From the NCBI GenBank assembly GCA_025201845.1, contig MU603982.1:3295-62283 (forward strand): a DNA stretch of 58,989 nucleotides, written 5' to 3'. The DNA is from Martensiomyces pterosporus (Eukaryota; Kickxellomycota; Kickxellomycetes; Kickxellales; Kickxellaceae). Shown here piece by piece: positions 18,753-28,669 of this stretch. Under the pieces are notes generated by a model. It was not told the origin of the DNA. It searched no databases and worked only from the letters and a program-made list of their open reading frames with translations. Position 1 is the first letter of the stretch, and the number at the start of each line of letters is the position of its first letter. The translations under genes were made by a program, and so were the position numbers.

Positions 18753-21681
18753 TGTGTCACGGCAGTGGACCTAGTAGGCGGGGAAGATCTAAGTGTACGT
18801 ATTAATGGCTCACAAGCAATGAAGGTAGAGGGGACGGGATAACAACAAAAGGGAACAGAGGTTAATAGAGTGGGGGTAGTATAACAACAGCAGCTAATAG
18901 AGAAACAAGAAAGAGATGGTATATTGAGCAGGCTTGAGTAGAAGGCGCGCTCCGTGCAGGCACGGTTTTATACCACGATGGAAGCCCGGCAGCGCAGGGC
19001 ATCGCGAGAGGCAAGGCACCAACTGCAGCAGGCGCTTCCTTCGGCTGTGCTATTTTGCTTCTTTCATTTCGCTGGCGCCCCACGCAGCCCATCCGCCTTG
19101 CCAGCCTCTGCCTCTCGCGCCGGGCGAATATCCCAGTCCAATCCCACCTGTGCTTCGCCCCGTCCAATTTGGAAGCAATACACGGAAGGCAGTCTACCTG
19201 TGACCCACGCTCGATTGCCAAAGCAACACATATACAGCAGCCGCATATCACAAGGCAGGCGAGAAACTCGCGGAACTAAGAGCAAAGGCTGTGGTCTATT
19301 ATTGGCGCCTGCAAATCAATAGCCATTTTACTGGCCGAGTGAGCGACCAAGAAAATAAGCAATCCCCCACCACGGCACCCCCATTTGCTATTATTTTCTG
19401 TGCTCCTTGTATAACAATACCACTGAGCGCGAGAACCAACTGCTTCTCTGCGCAAGCAGCGGAAGCGCCGAAATGGAAACAAATGCAGCGTGCTGTGCCT
19501 GGGAGTTTCGTCGCGAGAGCTATGCCGTGTCTCATTCGCTGGGATGCATCGCTGCCCAGCACCTCCTTCCATATACATCCAGCGGGTAGTTTTGGTGATT
19601 CAGGTGCTATCTCACCTGAATGGGGGAACCTCGGAGCCCAGCTGCTGATTGTGCCCCTGCTCGTTTTGGTTTGTCGTTTTTTTTTTTTTCAAAAGGCATG
19701 CTGCGTGCAGGTGCCCTCCCGCTTCCTGGTCAGGGCCAGCAAGTGCGGTGGCAGGCGGGTCGATGGCTACGCGCAGACAGCTGCTTTCATTCTGGCCAGT
19801 CCTTGTGTGCAGGCATTCTCAGTGCTGCTGCCCACAATAGATGTGCAGCGAGAGCCTGTCCTCACGCACTTGCATCGCTCAGTTTCCTATTATGCCAATC
19901 CCCACCTGGCGACATGTTCCAAAGAACGACAGCGAGTCTGGCCATTGTTGCTGCTGCGCCTGGTGCTGCTGTTGAGGACGGAGTTGCGCGTGTATGCACA
20001 TGCGTGGGGGCGGGCTGAATGGAGTTGTGGCCGACTCCATGCACGGCGCGTTGAGCCATGCATCTCCACATCCGGGCACAAATACGTGTGTGCGTTTGAG
20101 CAGATCATGGGGTCCCGCTCGTTATTCCCACCCTCCCCAATCTCGCCGCCTTGCTTCTGCCACGAATGTTGCGATGCCGATTGCTCCCAAACAGAAGGGC
20201 TCCGCGGCTGCTGTGGAGGCGAGGAAGAAAAAGAGCCTGTGGTCGGATCTCCATCTCTCGCATGTGAACACGTTGGAGGAGCAATCAAGCAGCGCGCCAA
20301 GAGAGCATGATTGGAGGAGAGCGCAGCTGCACATGTGTTTGGCTCGCATATGGAAGGGGACGCAAATAAACGCTGAGGGACGGATCGCTGGGAGGGCATT
20401 CCTCGATAGATAATATACCACAAATGATTGTTCCCGCCTTCCATGTTAGGATGGTCTGCATGCGGCAATCCCGGGAGCAATAAACACGCCTGGCAAATCA
20501 TGAGGGCATGAAAGAACAGGCCGGCGCATTTGAGTGCATAGCGGCTGGCGCGAACAGGCTGTGGCCAGCTTGCAGGCGCACTGCCTGCTGCCTCAGCGCC
20601 TGCTACCTCCGTGGGGCGGGTCCCTTCAGGCAAATTGAAATCAAAGCTGTCGTCAAGGGCTGAGTGAGGTTGGACGCCAGGCTGCCTTCGCCCCTTCCCG
20701 GATACCACATGCAGCTCCGTTGCCACTACAACGCAGCAGCCGGGCTGAAGCAGGAATGCCCTCTGCTGCTCAGACCACAACAGACATGCAGCAGCAACGA
20801 CAATGCACTTCTTTTCTCCCAGACACAATGCCACCTGGTGCACACCATCCTATTCGCCGTTGCTAAAACCCTGGGAATGTTTGAAGGCAGCAGCAACATA
20901 CACCGCACTGAACACTCATGCCGTGTGTACTACATGGAACGGATAACCCCGCTGCACTGCACTTGCATCCACATGTCTCCAGCTGCATCTGTATTGTGGG
21001 CCTGCGTCTTGGTGCCTTTTATTCCCACCCTCTTTCCCGATATGTGCTGATAGGAAATCGCGTGAAAGCCAGCACCTATCCCTGGCTGGATCAAGTGCCA
21101 CGAGCAAATTAAGGCGACGAGAAATCACTCAATGTGCTGCCAAAGCCCCCACCCTTGCGCTCCTCTGCCTCAAAACAGACCGCACTGCGCCTCCGCCGCC
21201 CAAGTGGTAACAGGGTCTGGGATGCAAGTTCAGATAGTGAAGCAGCCAACAACAAAACAACAACAGCACCCAGCTGACGGTAGAAACCTGTTGGCAGTCG
21301 ATCTGTCGAGCCCAGCCTTTGGCCGATAGAAAGCCAGCTGCCAATGCCGAGGAGCCCGCTTTTGAGAGGGCGCAAATAGCTGTCCACCCGTGCCGCCCCC
21401 AGACTAGCGCTGTGCCTCTACAGACACATGGATCCTCCTTTGGTTGGCTGCTAGTTGCGTGGGATTGACCGTTAAACCAGCAGCGAAAAGCAATGAATGT
21501 ACATGCAAATGCGCAAAAAGCACATGCGCGAACCTGAACATCCCCGGTGTTGCTGTGTTTGAATATTCATGTGAGCAAACGAAGTGGCAAAAACAATGAA
21601 ATAACTAACTAGCACACGAATTGTACAGTCAAAGGAGCAGCAAGGGGCCCTGCGCTCCTTCTCGCTCCTTCTCCTCTTCCC
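18753..21681. other. Long intergenic region upstream of OPT copy 5
   Basis: About 2.9 kb between the OPT copy-5 promoter and the 3' end of the Ca2+/H+ exchanger gene. The proximal part has a TATA box (18966-18972) and two CCAAT pentamers (19138-19142, 19164-19168). Two long overlapping frames on opposite strands (19291-20310 and 19890-20843) have random-looking composition, with many Cys, His and Pro residues and no domain, so I do not call them genes. No tRNA was recognised. Confidence 0.5.
18966..18972 (-). promoter_or_regulatory. TATA box of OPT copy 5
   Basis: TATAAAA on the minus strand, 214 bp before the ATG at 18752. Confidence 0.55.
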
Positions 21682-23310
21682 TTACTGGATGCCGTCCATG
21701 CTCTTGGGATAGAGGAAATACGCGACGCCAATAATGATATAGGCGACTATGAGAACCAGGCCCTCGAGCCAGTTCGTGCGCCCATCGCCGATTATGTAGT
21801 TGACCAAGATGACAGTGACAAACATGACGACGGTTGTGAACGGGCTGAAGAAGATGGTCATGGGCTGCTTGATGATCCACCCAAGCACGCAGAGGAACGG
21901 CGTAACAAACAGGGCGATCTGGAGGCTGGAGCCGACGGAAACGCCAATGGCCAGGTCCATCTTGTTCCGCATAGCCACTGTGATGGCGGTTACATGCTCG
22001 GCAGCGTTGCCAACAATGGGCAGAAGAATCATGCCGACAAAGGACCGCGACAGATTCCACTTGGTGGTCAGCCCATCGATGGAGTCAACCAGAAACTCGG
22101 CACACACACCCGTCAGCCCCGTGACTACAAGGAGAAGCAGGAGCGCAGCACCAACAGTCAGCTCGACTTCCTCTTCCTCCTCTTCCTCTTGCAGAGCACC
22201 AGCTGCATCAAGGCCATCACCACCAGCAGGAGTGGGAGCAGTGCCGGAGCTGGATGGCGCCCCGCCACGCACGTCAGCCTCACCAGCATCTGGCGAGGGG
22301 TCGATGCTGTCAAGGGTGGCGCGTGAGGTGCCGGCACGTGGAGTGGCAGCAGTGCGCAGGCTTGGTTTCTTCGCTGCAGACTCCCGCTCAGCCTTGCCCA
22401 CCGCCTCAAACAGGTTGGCATGGGTCTTGAGCTGGAACACCAGGTAGGCGACATACACGATGAGCAAGAAAATCGACGTCACGTGCGACAAGGTCAGAAT
22501 CCCGCTCTTCAGCTCCGTCTCCTTCGCATGGAGCGAGTTGTACGCGGCGGGCAGCAAGGTTGAAAGGATAGCCATGGCCAAAAGCGAGCCGTATGATTGC
22601 GCGGCGTTGACATTGAACAGCTGCTCGTTGTTCTTGAGCCCGCCAAAGAAGAAGCAGCAGCCGCCGACCAGCAGCAGGTTGCTCAGGATGGAGCCCACAA
22701 GGGATGTCTGCACAATCTCGATTTCGCCCTTCACCAGCGCCAAAATGCCCACCAGCAGCTCAACGGCGTTGCCGAATGTCGCGTTGAGAAGCCCGCCCAT
22801 GGTCTCGCCCAAATGCAAAGCCAGCTGCTCGGTCGCGTAGCCGAGAATCTTGGCCAGCGGAACAATGGCAAAGAAGTTGATGATGAACACGGCTACATCG
22901 GGGAACTTCGCAGGGTGCGAGGCAATGCCCACGGGCACCAAGAGGAGGAGCACGTTGAGCCAGCTGCTGAACAGCGCCCGTCTCAGAATAAGAACCGGCT
23001 GAGCGAGTCCTGCCGGTTGCATTGCCTGGCCTCCAGCTGCAGATCTTCCGCCAGCCGTATTGGCCGCCGGTAGTGCCGGAGCCGCGTCTCCCGGCGGCGC
23101 AGTGGCATACACAGTGCTGGTGCGCACATAGGTGGACCGCGACGCGCGAACCAGCGTGCTGTGCGCGTTCAGCCCCCAATCTCGGTTGGACAGCGACTGC
23201 CTGGGTGCAGGCGGCGAGGCAGGCCCCGGCCCCAGCATCGCTGGTGCCTGCGAGCTTGTCTGATTTTTGGCTGGCTGGGTCTTTTGCAGAAATCCAGAAA
23301 TCCTAGCCAT
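21682..23310 (-). CDS. VCX1: Vacuolar Ca2+/H+ exchanger (CAX family)
   Basis: This 542-residue cation/proton antiporter moves cytosolic Ca2+ into the vacuole against the proton gradient. It shows the two inverted CAX alpha repeats: GNAVELLVGILALVKGEI (about residue 177) and GNAAEHVTAITVAMRNKM (about residue 432). Each is followed by a conserved helix (SLVGSILSNLLLVGG and GVSVGSSLQIALF). About 11 hydrophobic segments are visible. The two halves are joined by a loop rich in Ser/Pro/Ala that ends in a run of Glu near residue 373, the acidic motif typical of CAX proteins. The first 110 residues are a hydrophilic Pro/Ser/Arg-rich N-terminus, a common site of autoinhibition in this family. The start is the ATG at 23310. 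The gene is divergent from the USP gene. Confidence 0.95.
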   Translation of the reverse strand: MARISGFLQKTQPAKNQTSSQAPAMLGPGPASPPAPRQSLSNRDWGLNAHSTLVRASRSTYVRTSTVYATAPPGDAAPALPAANTAGGRSAAGGQAMQPAGLAQPVLILRRALFSSWLNVLLLLVPVGIASHPAKFPDVAVFIINFFAIVPLAKILGYATEQLALHLGETMGGLLNATFGNAVELLVGILALVKGEIEIVQTSLVGSILSNLLLVGGCCFFFGGLKNNEQLFNVNAAQSYGSLLAMAILSTLLPAAYNSLHAKETELKSGILTLSHVTSIFLLIVYVAYLVFQLKTHANLFEAVGKAERESAAKKPSLRTAATPRAGTSRATLDSIDPSPDAGEADVRGGAPSSSGTAPTPAGGDGLDAAGALQEEEEEEEVELTVGAALLLLLVVTGLTGVCAEFLVDSIDGLTTKWNLSRSFVGMILLPIVGNAAEHVTAITVAMRNKMDLAIGVSVGSSLQIALFVTPFLCVLGWIIKQPMTIFFSPFTTVVMFVTVILVNYIIGDGRTNWLEGLVLIVAYIIIGVAYFLYPKSMDGIQ

Positions 23311-24373
23311 GCCGGTTATTTACGAAGTTTCCTCGGAGGATTATTCTACTGAGACCTTGGGCAGTCTGTTGGTAGGCAGAACGAAAGATAGATGGAAAAG
23401 AGCTGCGAATAGAATGCTGAACGAGGAAAAAAAGAAGGGGTCGCAGTGGATGAGGATACGAATCTCTCGAGAGAAGGGCGGTGGTGGGTGCCTTTCATAG
23501 AAATGAAGGGAGGAGCTCGCCAAGGGTGTCTTTTCCTCATTGCCGATTGTTGTTGTTTTCTCTCTTCACACCCAAGAAGGCAGCCCAAAGCTTCTGTGCA
23601 GAAGGGTCGCTGCATGCTGTCTGCCTTTGTCTACAGAGTAGAAAAGAGACAAGAGCGAAAGTCTCTTGTTCTGCAAATCGCCTTGTGCGTTTCCACAACA
23701 CAGAGGGAAATGAGCGCTCGACAGAAAACAAGGACTTGCGGCGCAGCTCCTGCTGCAGCACACATCACCTGGCTAACCCAAACTTTCTTCATGCGAGTGC
23801 TGCCAAAAATGGACATGCACCCGCATCTCTTGGCGGCATTTAAGCTTTGCACACGCTTTCCAGAGCACCTCTACGGCTGCGTGCTGGCCAACCCCCTCCT
23901 TGAGCTGAGAGCTCAACCCAAGGCATAGCAGGTGCTCCGGGACACGATAGCCAGCAGCCAGAGCTGGCCGTATGCCTGGTGCCACCAGCAGCGCCAACAG
24001 CCACGCGTGCCAAGCACACTGATCAGATCCATTGATCGCCAAGACCCCCATTTACACGTCATGCCGCTTGGCATTGAATCCACCTGCCTGCCCTCGCCGC
24101 ACCAGTTAGCGTCTGGGAAAGCACAGGCGTGTTGACACAAGCTGGCTGGAAATACACCGCTCCTTTGCTCTCGGAACCACATGCTAAGCATATCGTGTGT
24201 TCGCGCGCACACGGAGTGCATTCGCCTTCTCCCTCCCTTCGTTTATTCCCTTTCGGCTCTGTAACAGTCAGCTAACATATTCTAAATTTATTGCCGCTTT
24301 CCCTTCCTCTTCTGTATACGCGCCCTGCGTCTCATTTCACGCGTGCCTTTGTACATAACATACATACGGACAA
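23311..24373. other. Divergent intergenic region (VCX1 / USP)
   Basis: About 1.06 kb separate the start codons of VCX1 (minus) and the USP gene (plus). A pyrimidine-rich stretch (about 24225-24350) just before the USP ATG probably contains its leader. No coding region or RNA gene was recognised. Confidence 0.5.
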
Positions 24374-27300
24374 ATGTCTAAATTGGGCGAGGGAAGGACG
24401 AGCAACCTCATCAAGAGGTTCGAGAACCTGTCCCTTGGAAATGGCGCCGGGCTAAACAGCAGCAGCCAGGCTTCAGCCGACCTGCGGCCCGCAGCCAAGC
24501 GCATACAGAGTCTTTCTACCGCGCCTTGGACGCAGCACGCACAGCCGCCAGCAAGCACCAGCACCACTGATAAGCTGTCAGCGGTGACTACCAAGGAGCA
24601 ACCTGCCCAGGATGTGAAGTTCCCTGTGCTGGACAGTACGCCGCCGTTGGTGCCGGCAACAAAGGCCGGCGCAATCCCAAAGAAAGGCAGTGGGGCATCA
24701 TCCCAGCAATGGTCCGACCAGCTCCGGCGCACCGAGCTAGGCGGGTTAAGCGTATCACCCTTGAGCCCCAAGGGCTTGCCGCCAACCAAATACAGCAGCG
24801 GAAGCCCCATGGAGGATCTCTTGAGCGTGAACGCTAGTCTCTATGGCGCGCAATCTAGATCGCGGGCAAGCACAACAGAGTCAGCACTTCGAGTACCCGC
24901 ACCCCAGCCAACGACTCAGTCGCGGCGAAGGTCCATCGTCACTGACCTCAACCAGCGCGCAGCCATCAACCGGACAATAAAGGCGACGACAAAGTCGTGG
25001 CTTAAATCAGCCGAGCTCCGTATCGACGAGGCCAAGCTGCACAAGGAAGCGGGTGACCTGGAAAACGCATATGTCAAGTACATGATGGCGTGCAATATCG
25101 TCACTGAGGTGATCCCCAAGCAGCGGGACTTTGAGGCCACTCGAAAGGACCCCTTCTATGTGAAACTCCGGAGCGAGCTCTCCAGGCACGTTGTGCCTGA
25201 GCTGGAAAACCTGAGGACAGAGCTCAAGCAGCGCCCTTACCCTGAGCCCACGCAGACAGCAGCAGAGGCACGCAGCCAGCCCACAGCCACTGCCGAGACC
25301 ATGACACTCGAGCAAGTCAATGAGATGGAGAACAGGTTTGCGCAGATGTATCCTGAGCACCTAGCCAGCATCTCGCCATCGGGGCTGAGGCCCAGCCCAA
25401 AGCCGCACTCACTTACGCCGACAAACTCCCTTGGCTCGTCGGGGGCAGCGAGTTCGGCATTGGATGACAGCTGGCTCAGTGCCTACCAGAACAAGCTCAA
25501 GGAGATAGACGCACAGGCGAGAGTCATCGACTCTAGTGGTCCGCAGTCGCACCAGACCAGTATTTCCGCCATTTCGGCTAACAGCCACGGCAAAGCCCGG
25601 CTGAGCATGGCAACCAGCCCACATCTAACAAGCATCGGCGAAGAAACCGACTCGGCTACTGGCAGAAATAGCGAGTTTGTGGATGCAAACGCAACCACTT
25701 GCACGCCAACCGAGCTCTGGAGGTTAATAGAAAGATCGCGCACGGGGATCCACGGCAGACCCAAGATTCTTATCCTTGACGTTCGCGTGCACCAGGACTT
25801 TGTTTGGGGCCGGATTGACCACCGCTATGTTGTCAACGTTGACCCGATTGGGCTCCACGACAACTGCACATCGGCCGACGTTGAGGCTTCTTTGCTGCTT
25901 GTTTCGGAAGACCAGCAGGAGTGGTTCCGGCAGCGGGGCCAATTCGACCTTGTTGTGTATGTAAGCGAGTCGGCGCGCTCGTTCAGTGACTCGAGCAATA
26001 GCCAGGTCCGCGCACTTTCGAGCCTCAACTCTGCGATATACCATTACGAGGTGGACAAGCCCCTGAGGCACCCACCGCTGTTCCTTATCGGCGGATTTGA
26101 CGCTTGGCAGCGCATAATGGGCATCGAAAAGTGCCTGTGGTCCGAAGAGGCAAGGAGGTCCATGATGCAGCCGGAACGCAAACAGCAGCAGCAGAAATGG
26201 TCGTTGCCAGCCGGCAGCATGCAGCATGCAGCACCAGCGAGTCCAAACACAATGGCATCCGCTGCAAACATTGCGTCGATGCTTTCTTACCACACACCTA
26301 CTGGCTCGCTGTCTCGTATGCCTGCTTCGTCGATCACCTACCAGCCGGCATCAGCAGCGACACTGCCCTACAATGACATGAACGGGAATAACCCATCAGG
26401 GTCTGTGTTTGACTTTTTCCAGCAAAACCCCACCTACAGCCCCCAATGGTCTACGACGGAGGCGCGGTATCTCCCGGCGCACACGTCATTCACGCAGGGG
26501 TACAACGCATTCTCGACCGCATATGCACCACCATCGACCACTCTTGTCCACACCACGAGCTATGCAGTGGCTGCATCTACCAGCAACATCGAGGCTGTGC
26601 TGCAACCGGCCATCTCAACGGCGACCACTCAGGAACCAGCTGGATTATCAGAACCGGCAGCACTTATTGCACCACAATCAGTGCCGTTGTCAGGAGCAGA
26701 AATGGCAGCGCCAGCAGCAGCAGCAGTGCCAGATAAACCTCTACCTTTGGTCCCAGACAAACCATCGGCTGGAGTGCAGAGACGCAAGACCATATTCGAC
26801 AACCCGACCTACGGGTTTACGGGCTCCACACACATTGAGCAACCCCAGGGCGACTTTAACACGGCGAGTCAAGAGACCTGGGATTCTCAGTCTTCCGCAG
26901 CTGCCCAGCAGCCACAGCTGGTTTCGCGTGCTCAGCGTCGCAGATCACCGCCACCAGTGCCCTTGCCTCGTCTGCCGCCGAAACCCACGGCATACCAGCA
27001 ACCAGCGGAGTCCTCGCAGCCACTGGCCGACTCTGCAGCTAGTGATCCTAGTACAAAGAGGACGTCGGTGGCTCCACCTTCTGCTCCGCTGCCGCTGCCT
27101 CCACAGCCAGCGCAACAAGCAGCTGTGGTGTCGTCAGCTGCTCAGCAACAGCAGCTGCAACCGGGCACAAGCACAGCAAGGTTCTACAGCAACCCAGTGG
27201 CAGCAGGATCAGACCCCTCGCTCAACGGCCGGATGCACGCTGGCGGAAACCTACGGAGCACCACAACGCTAGACCAGACGCTGCAGACACCAAGCGATCA

Positions 27301-28483
27301 GTCTACTGGAGCCGGCGGAGCTGCCTCGCAGGCAGTGCAGGCGCGCATGAAGATGCTGGCAGGAGATTCCGTGGCATATGGAGCCACCGGGCTGAAGAAT
27401 TTCGGCAACACGTGCTTCATGAACTGCGTGGTCCAATGCCTGGCAGGTACGACGCCGTTTGCGCGGTACTTCCTCCAGGGAGCGTGGAGGAAGGATTTGG
27501 TGCGGGCCAAGGGAACGCCGATGGAGGTGGCGATAGAGTTTGCACGGCTGGTGGATAACATGTGGCGTGGGCAGTATGGCTCCCTCTCTCCCATTGGGTT
27601 CCGGTCGGCAGTCGGCCATTGCTCGATGCAGTTCAAGGCCAACGAGCAGCAGGATGCACAGGAGTTTGCATCCTTTTTGCTTGACTCACTGCACGAGTCG
27701 CTTAACCGCGTGCACCCAAGACCGCCGCCCGATCGCGATTTGACCCCTAGCGAGGAGGCCGACTTTGAGAGGCTGCCTGACCTGGAGCAGTCGAGCTTGG
27801 AGTGGAGCAAGTACATCCGCCGCAACTGGTCCATTATGACCAGCATATTCCAGGGCCAGGCGCAGTCCCGGCTGACCTGCCTTACCTGCAAGCACATGTC
27901 GACCACATACGCAACCTTCACCGAGCTGTCGATCCCGATTCCCACTCCTGCGCCATTGTCCAAGAGCAAGTCTGGCACCAGTGGCCTGCTGAGTCGTAAG
28001 GGGTCGGGCCGTGGCACAGCAGTCACCATCTACCAGTGCCTGGATGCCTACTCGGAGACCGAGATTCTTGACGGCGACGACAAATGGCATTGTCCCAAAT
28101 GCAAGGCCAAACGACGGGCGACAAAGAAGCTGCTCATCTCGCGGCTCCCGCTCGTTCTAGTTGTGCATCTCAAGCGGTTCTCGACCATTGGGCACTTCAG
28201 AGAGAAGCTCGAGACCAACGTGCAGTTCTCCACACAGCACTTGCAGATGGGCAGCTATGTGGTGCCCGCTGCCAGGCAGGCTGGTGCGATCGCAAACTAC
28301 AATTTGTATGCAGTAGCCAACCACTATGGAACGCTGTCTGGCGGGCATTATACGGCCAGCGTTTTCAATGGGCTGCGTGGGCAGTGGAACTACTTTGACG
28401 ATACTAGGGTATCGCCGATCGCGGAGGAGAAGGTTGCTACGCCGGCTGCGTACTTGCTATTCTTTGTGCGTAGTAGCACATAG
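24374..28483 (+). CDS. Ubiquitin carboxyl-terminal hydrolase, Doa4/Ubp5/USP8 type
   Basis: This 1369-residue cysteine protease removes ubiquitin from proteins. Domains in order are a helical MIT/USP8-dimerisation-like region at about 200-290 (KEAGDLENAYVKYMMAC), a rhodanese-like domain at about 445-595 (ILILDVRVHQDFVWG), a long disordered Ser/Pro/Gln-rich linker, and a USP catalytic domain at about 1005-1369. The linker includes proline-rich stretches such as RRRSPPPVPLPRLPPKP that could bind SH3 domains. Catalytic residues are the Cys box GNTCFMN (C1014) and the His box LSGGHYTASV (H1325). A zinc-binding CPKC is visible; its partner is the CLTC further upstream. The rhodanese loop lacks the catalytic Cys, as usual in this family. 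The domain order matches Doa4/USP8, which act on endosomal cargo with ESCRT-III. It is convergent with the next gene. Confidence 0.94.
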   Translation: MSKLGEGRTSNLIKRFENLSLGNGAGLNSSSQASADLRPAAKRIQSLSTAPWTQHAQPPASTSTTDKLSAVTTKEQPAQDVKFPVLDSTPPLVPATKAGAIPKKGSGASSQQWSDQLRRTELGGLSVSPLSPKGLPPTKYSSGSPMEDLLSVNASLYGAQSRSRASTTESALRVPAPQPTTQSRRRSIVTDLNQRAAINRTIKATTKSWLKSAELRIDEAKLHKEAGDLENAYVKYMMACNIVTEVIPKQRDFEATRKDPFYVKLRSELSRHVVPELENLRTELKQRPYPEPTQTAAEARSQPTATAETMTLEQVNEMENRFAQMYPEHLASISPSGLRPSPKPHSLTPTNSLGSSGAASSALDDSWLSAYQNKLKEIDAQARVIDSSGPQSHQTSISAISANSHGKARLSMATSPHLTSIGEETDSATGRNSEFVDANATTCTPTELWRLIERSRTGIHGRPKILILDVRVHQDFVWGRIDHRYVVNVDPIGLHDNCTSADVEASLLLVSEDQQEWFRQRGQFDLVVYVSESARSFSDSSNSQVRALSSLNSAIYHYEVDKPLRHPPLFLIGGFDAWQRIMGIEKCLWSEEARRSMMQPERKQQQQKWSLPAGSMQHAAPASPNTMASAANIASMLSYHTPTGSLSRMPASSITYQPASAATLPYNDMNGNNPSGSVFDFFQQNPTYSPQWSTTEARYLPAHTSFTQGYNAFSTAYAPPSTTLVHTTSYAVAASTSNIEAVLQPAISTATTQEPAGLSEPAALIAPQSVPLSGAEMAAPAAAAVPDKPLPLVPDKPSAGVQRRKTIFDNPTYGFTGSTHIEQPQGDFNTASQETWDSQSSAAAQQPQLVSRAQRRRSPPPVPLPRLPPKPTAYQQPAESSQPLADSAASDPSTKRTSVAPPSAPLPLPPQPAQQAAVVSSAAQQQQLQPGTSTARFYSNPVAAGSDPSLNGRMHAGGNLRSTTTLDQTLQTPSDQSTGAGGAASQAVQARMKMLAGDSVAYGATGLKNFGNTCFMNCVVQCLAGTTPFARYFLQGAWRKDLVRAKGTPMEVAIEFARLVDNMWRGQYGSLSPIGFRSAVGHCSMQFKANEQQDAQEFASFLLDSLHESLNRVHPRPPPDRDLTPSEEADFERLPDLEQSSLEWSKYIRRNWSIMTSIFQGQAQSRLTCLTCKHMSTTYATFTELSIPIPTPAPLSKSKSGTSGLLSRKGSGRGTAVTIYQCLDAYSETEILDGDDKWHCPKCKAKRRATKKLLISRLPLVLVVHLKRFSTIGHFREKLETNVQFSTQHLQMGSYVVPAARQAGAIANYNLYAVANHYGTLSGGHYTASVFNGLRGQWNYFDDTRVSPIAEEKVATPAAYLLFFVRSST

Positions 28484-28669
28484 AAGGACATCCGAGGCAA
28501 AAAGCTTCGTTTGGGTTTCATTTTTTTCCTTCTTCCTGCCATTAATGCCATCGCTGGAGAGTTGTTTTGACGTGCTAAAGCAGCGGAGAAATATTGATGT
28601 ATATTTAGAGTTAAGGAGGGTTAAAAGCACAGAGATATGAAAGCAAAATAGCGTATGTAAATGCGTGGT

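Noticed and set aside
19291..20843. Overlapping long frames on both strands (339 and 317 codons) in the spacer upstream of OPT copy 5
   Set aside because: They overlap each other, the plus frame lacks an ATG at its start, and both read as random Cys/His/Pro/Ser-rich sequence with no recognisable domain.
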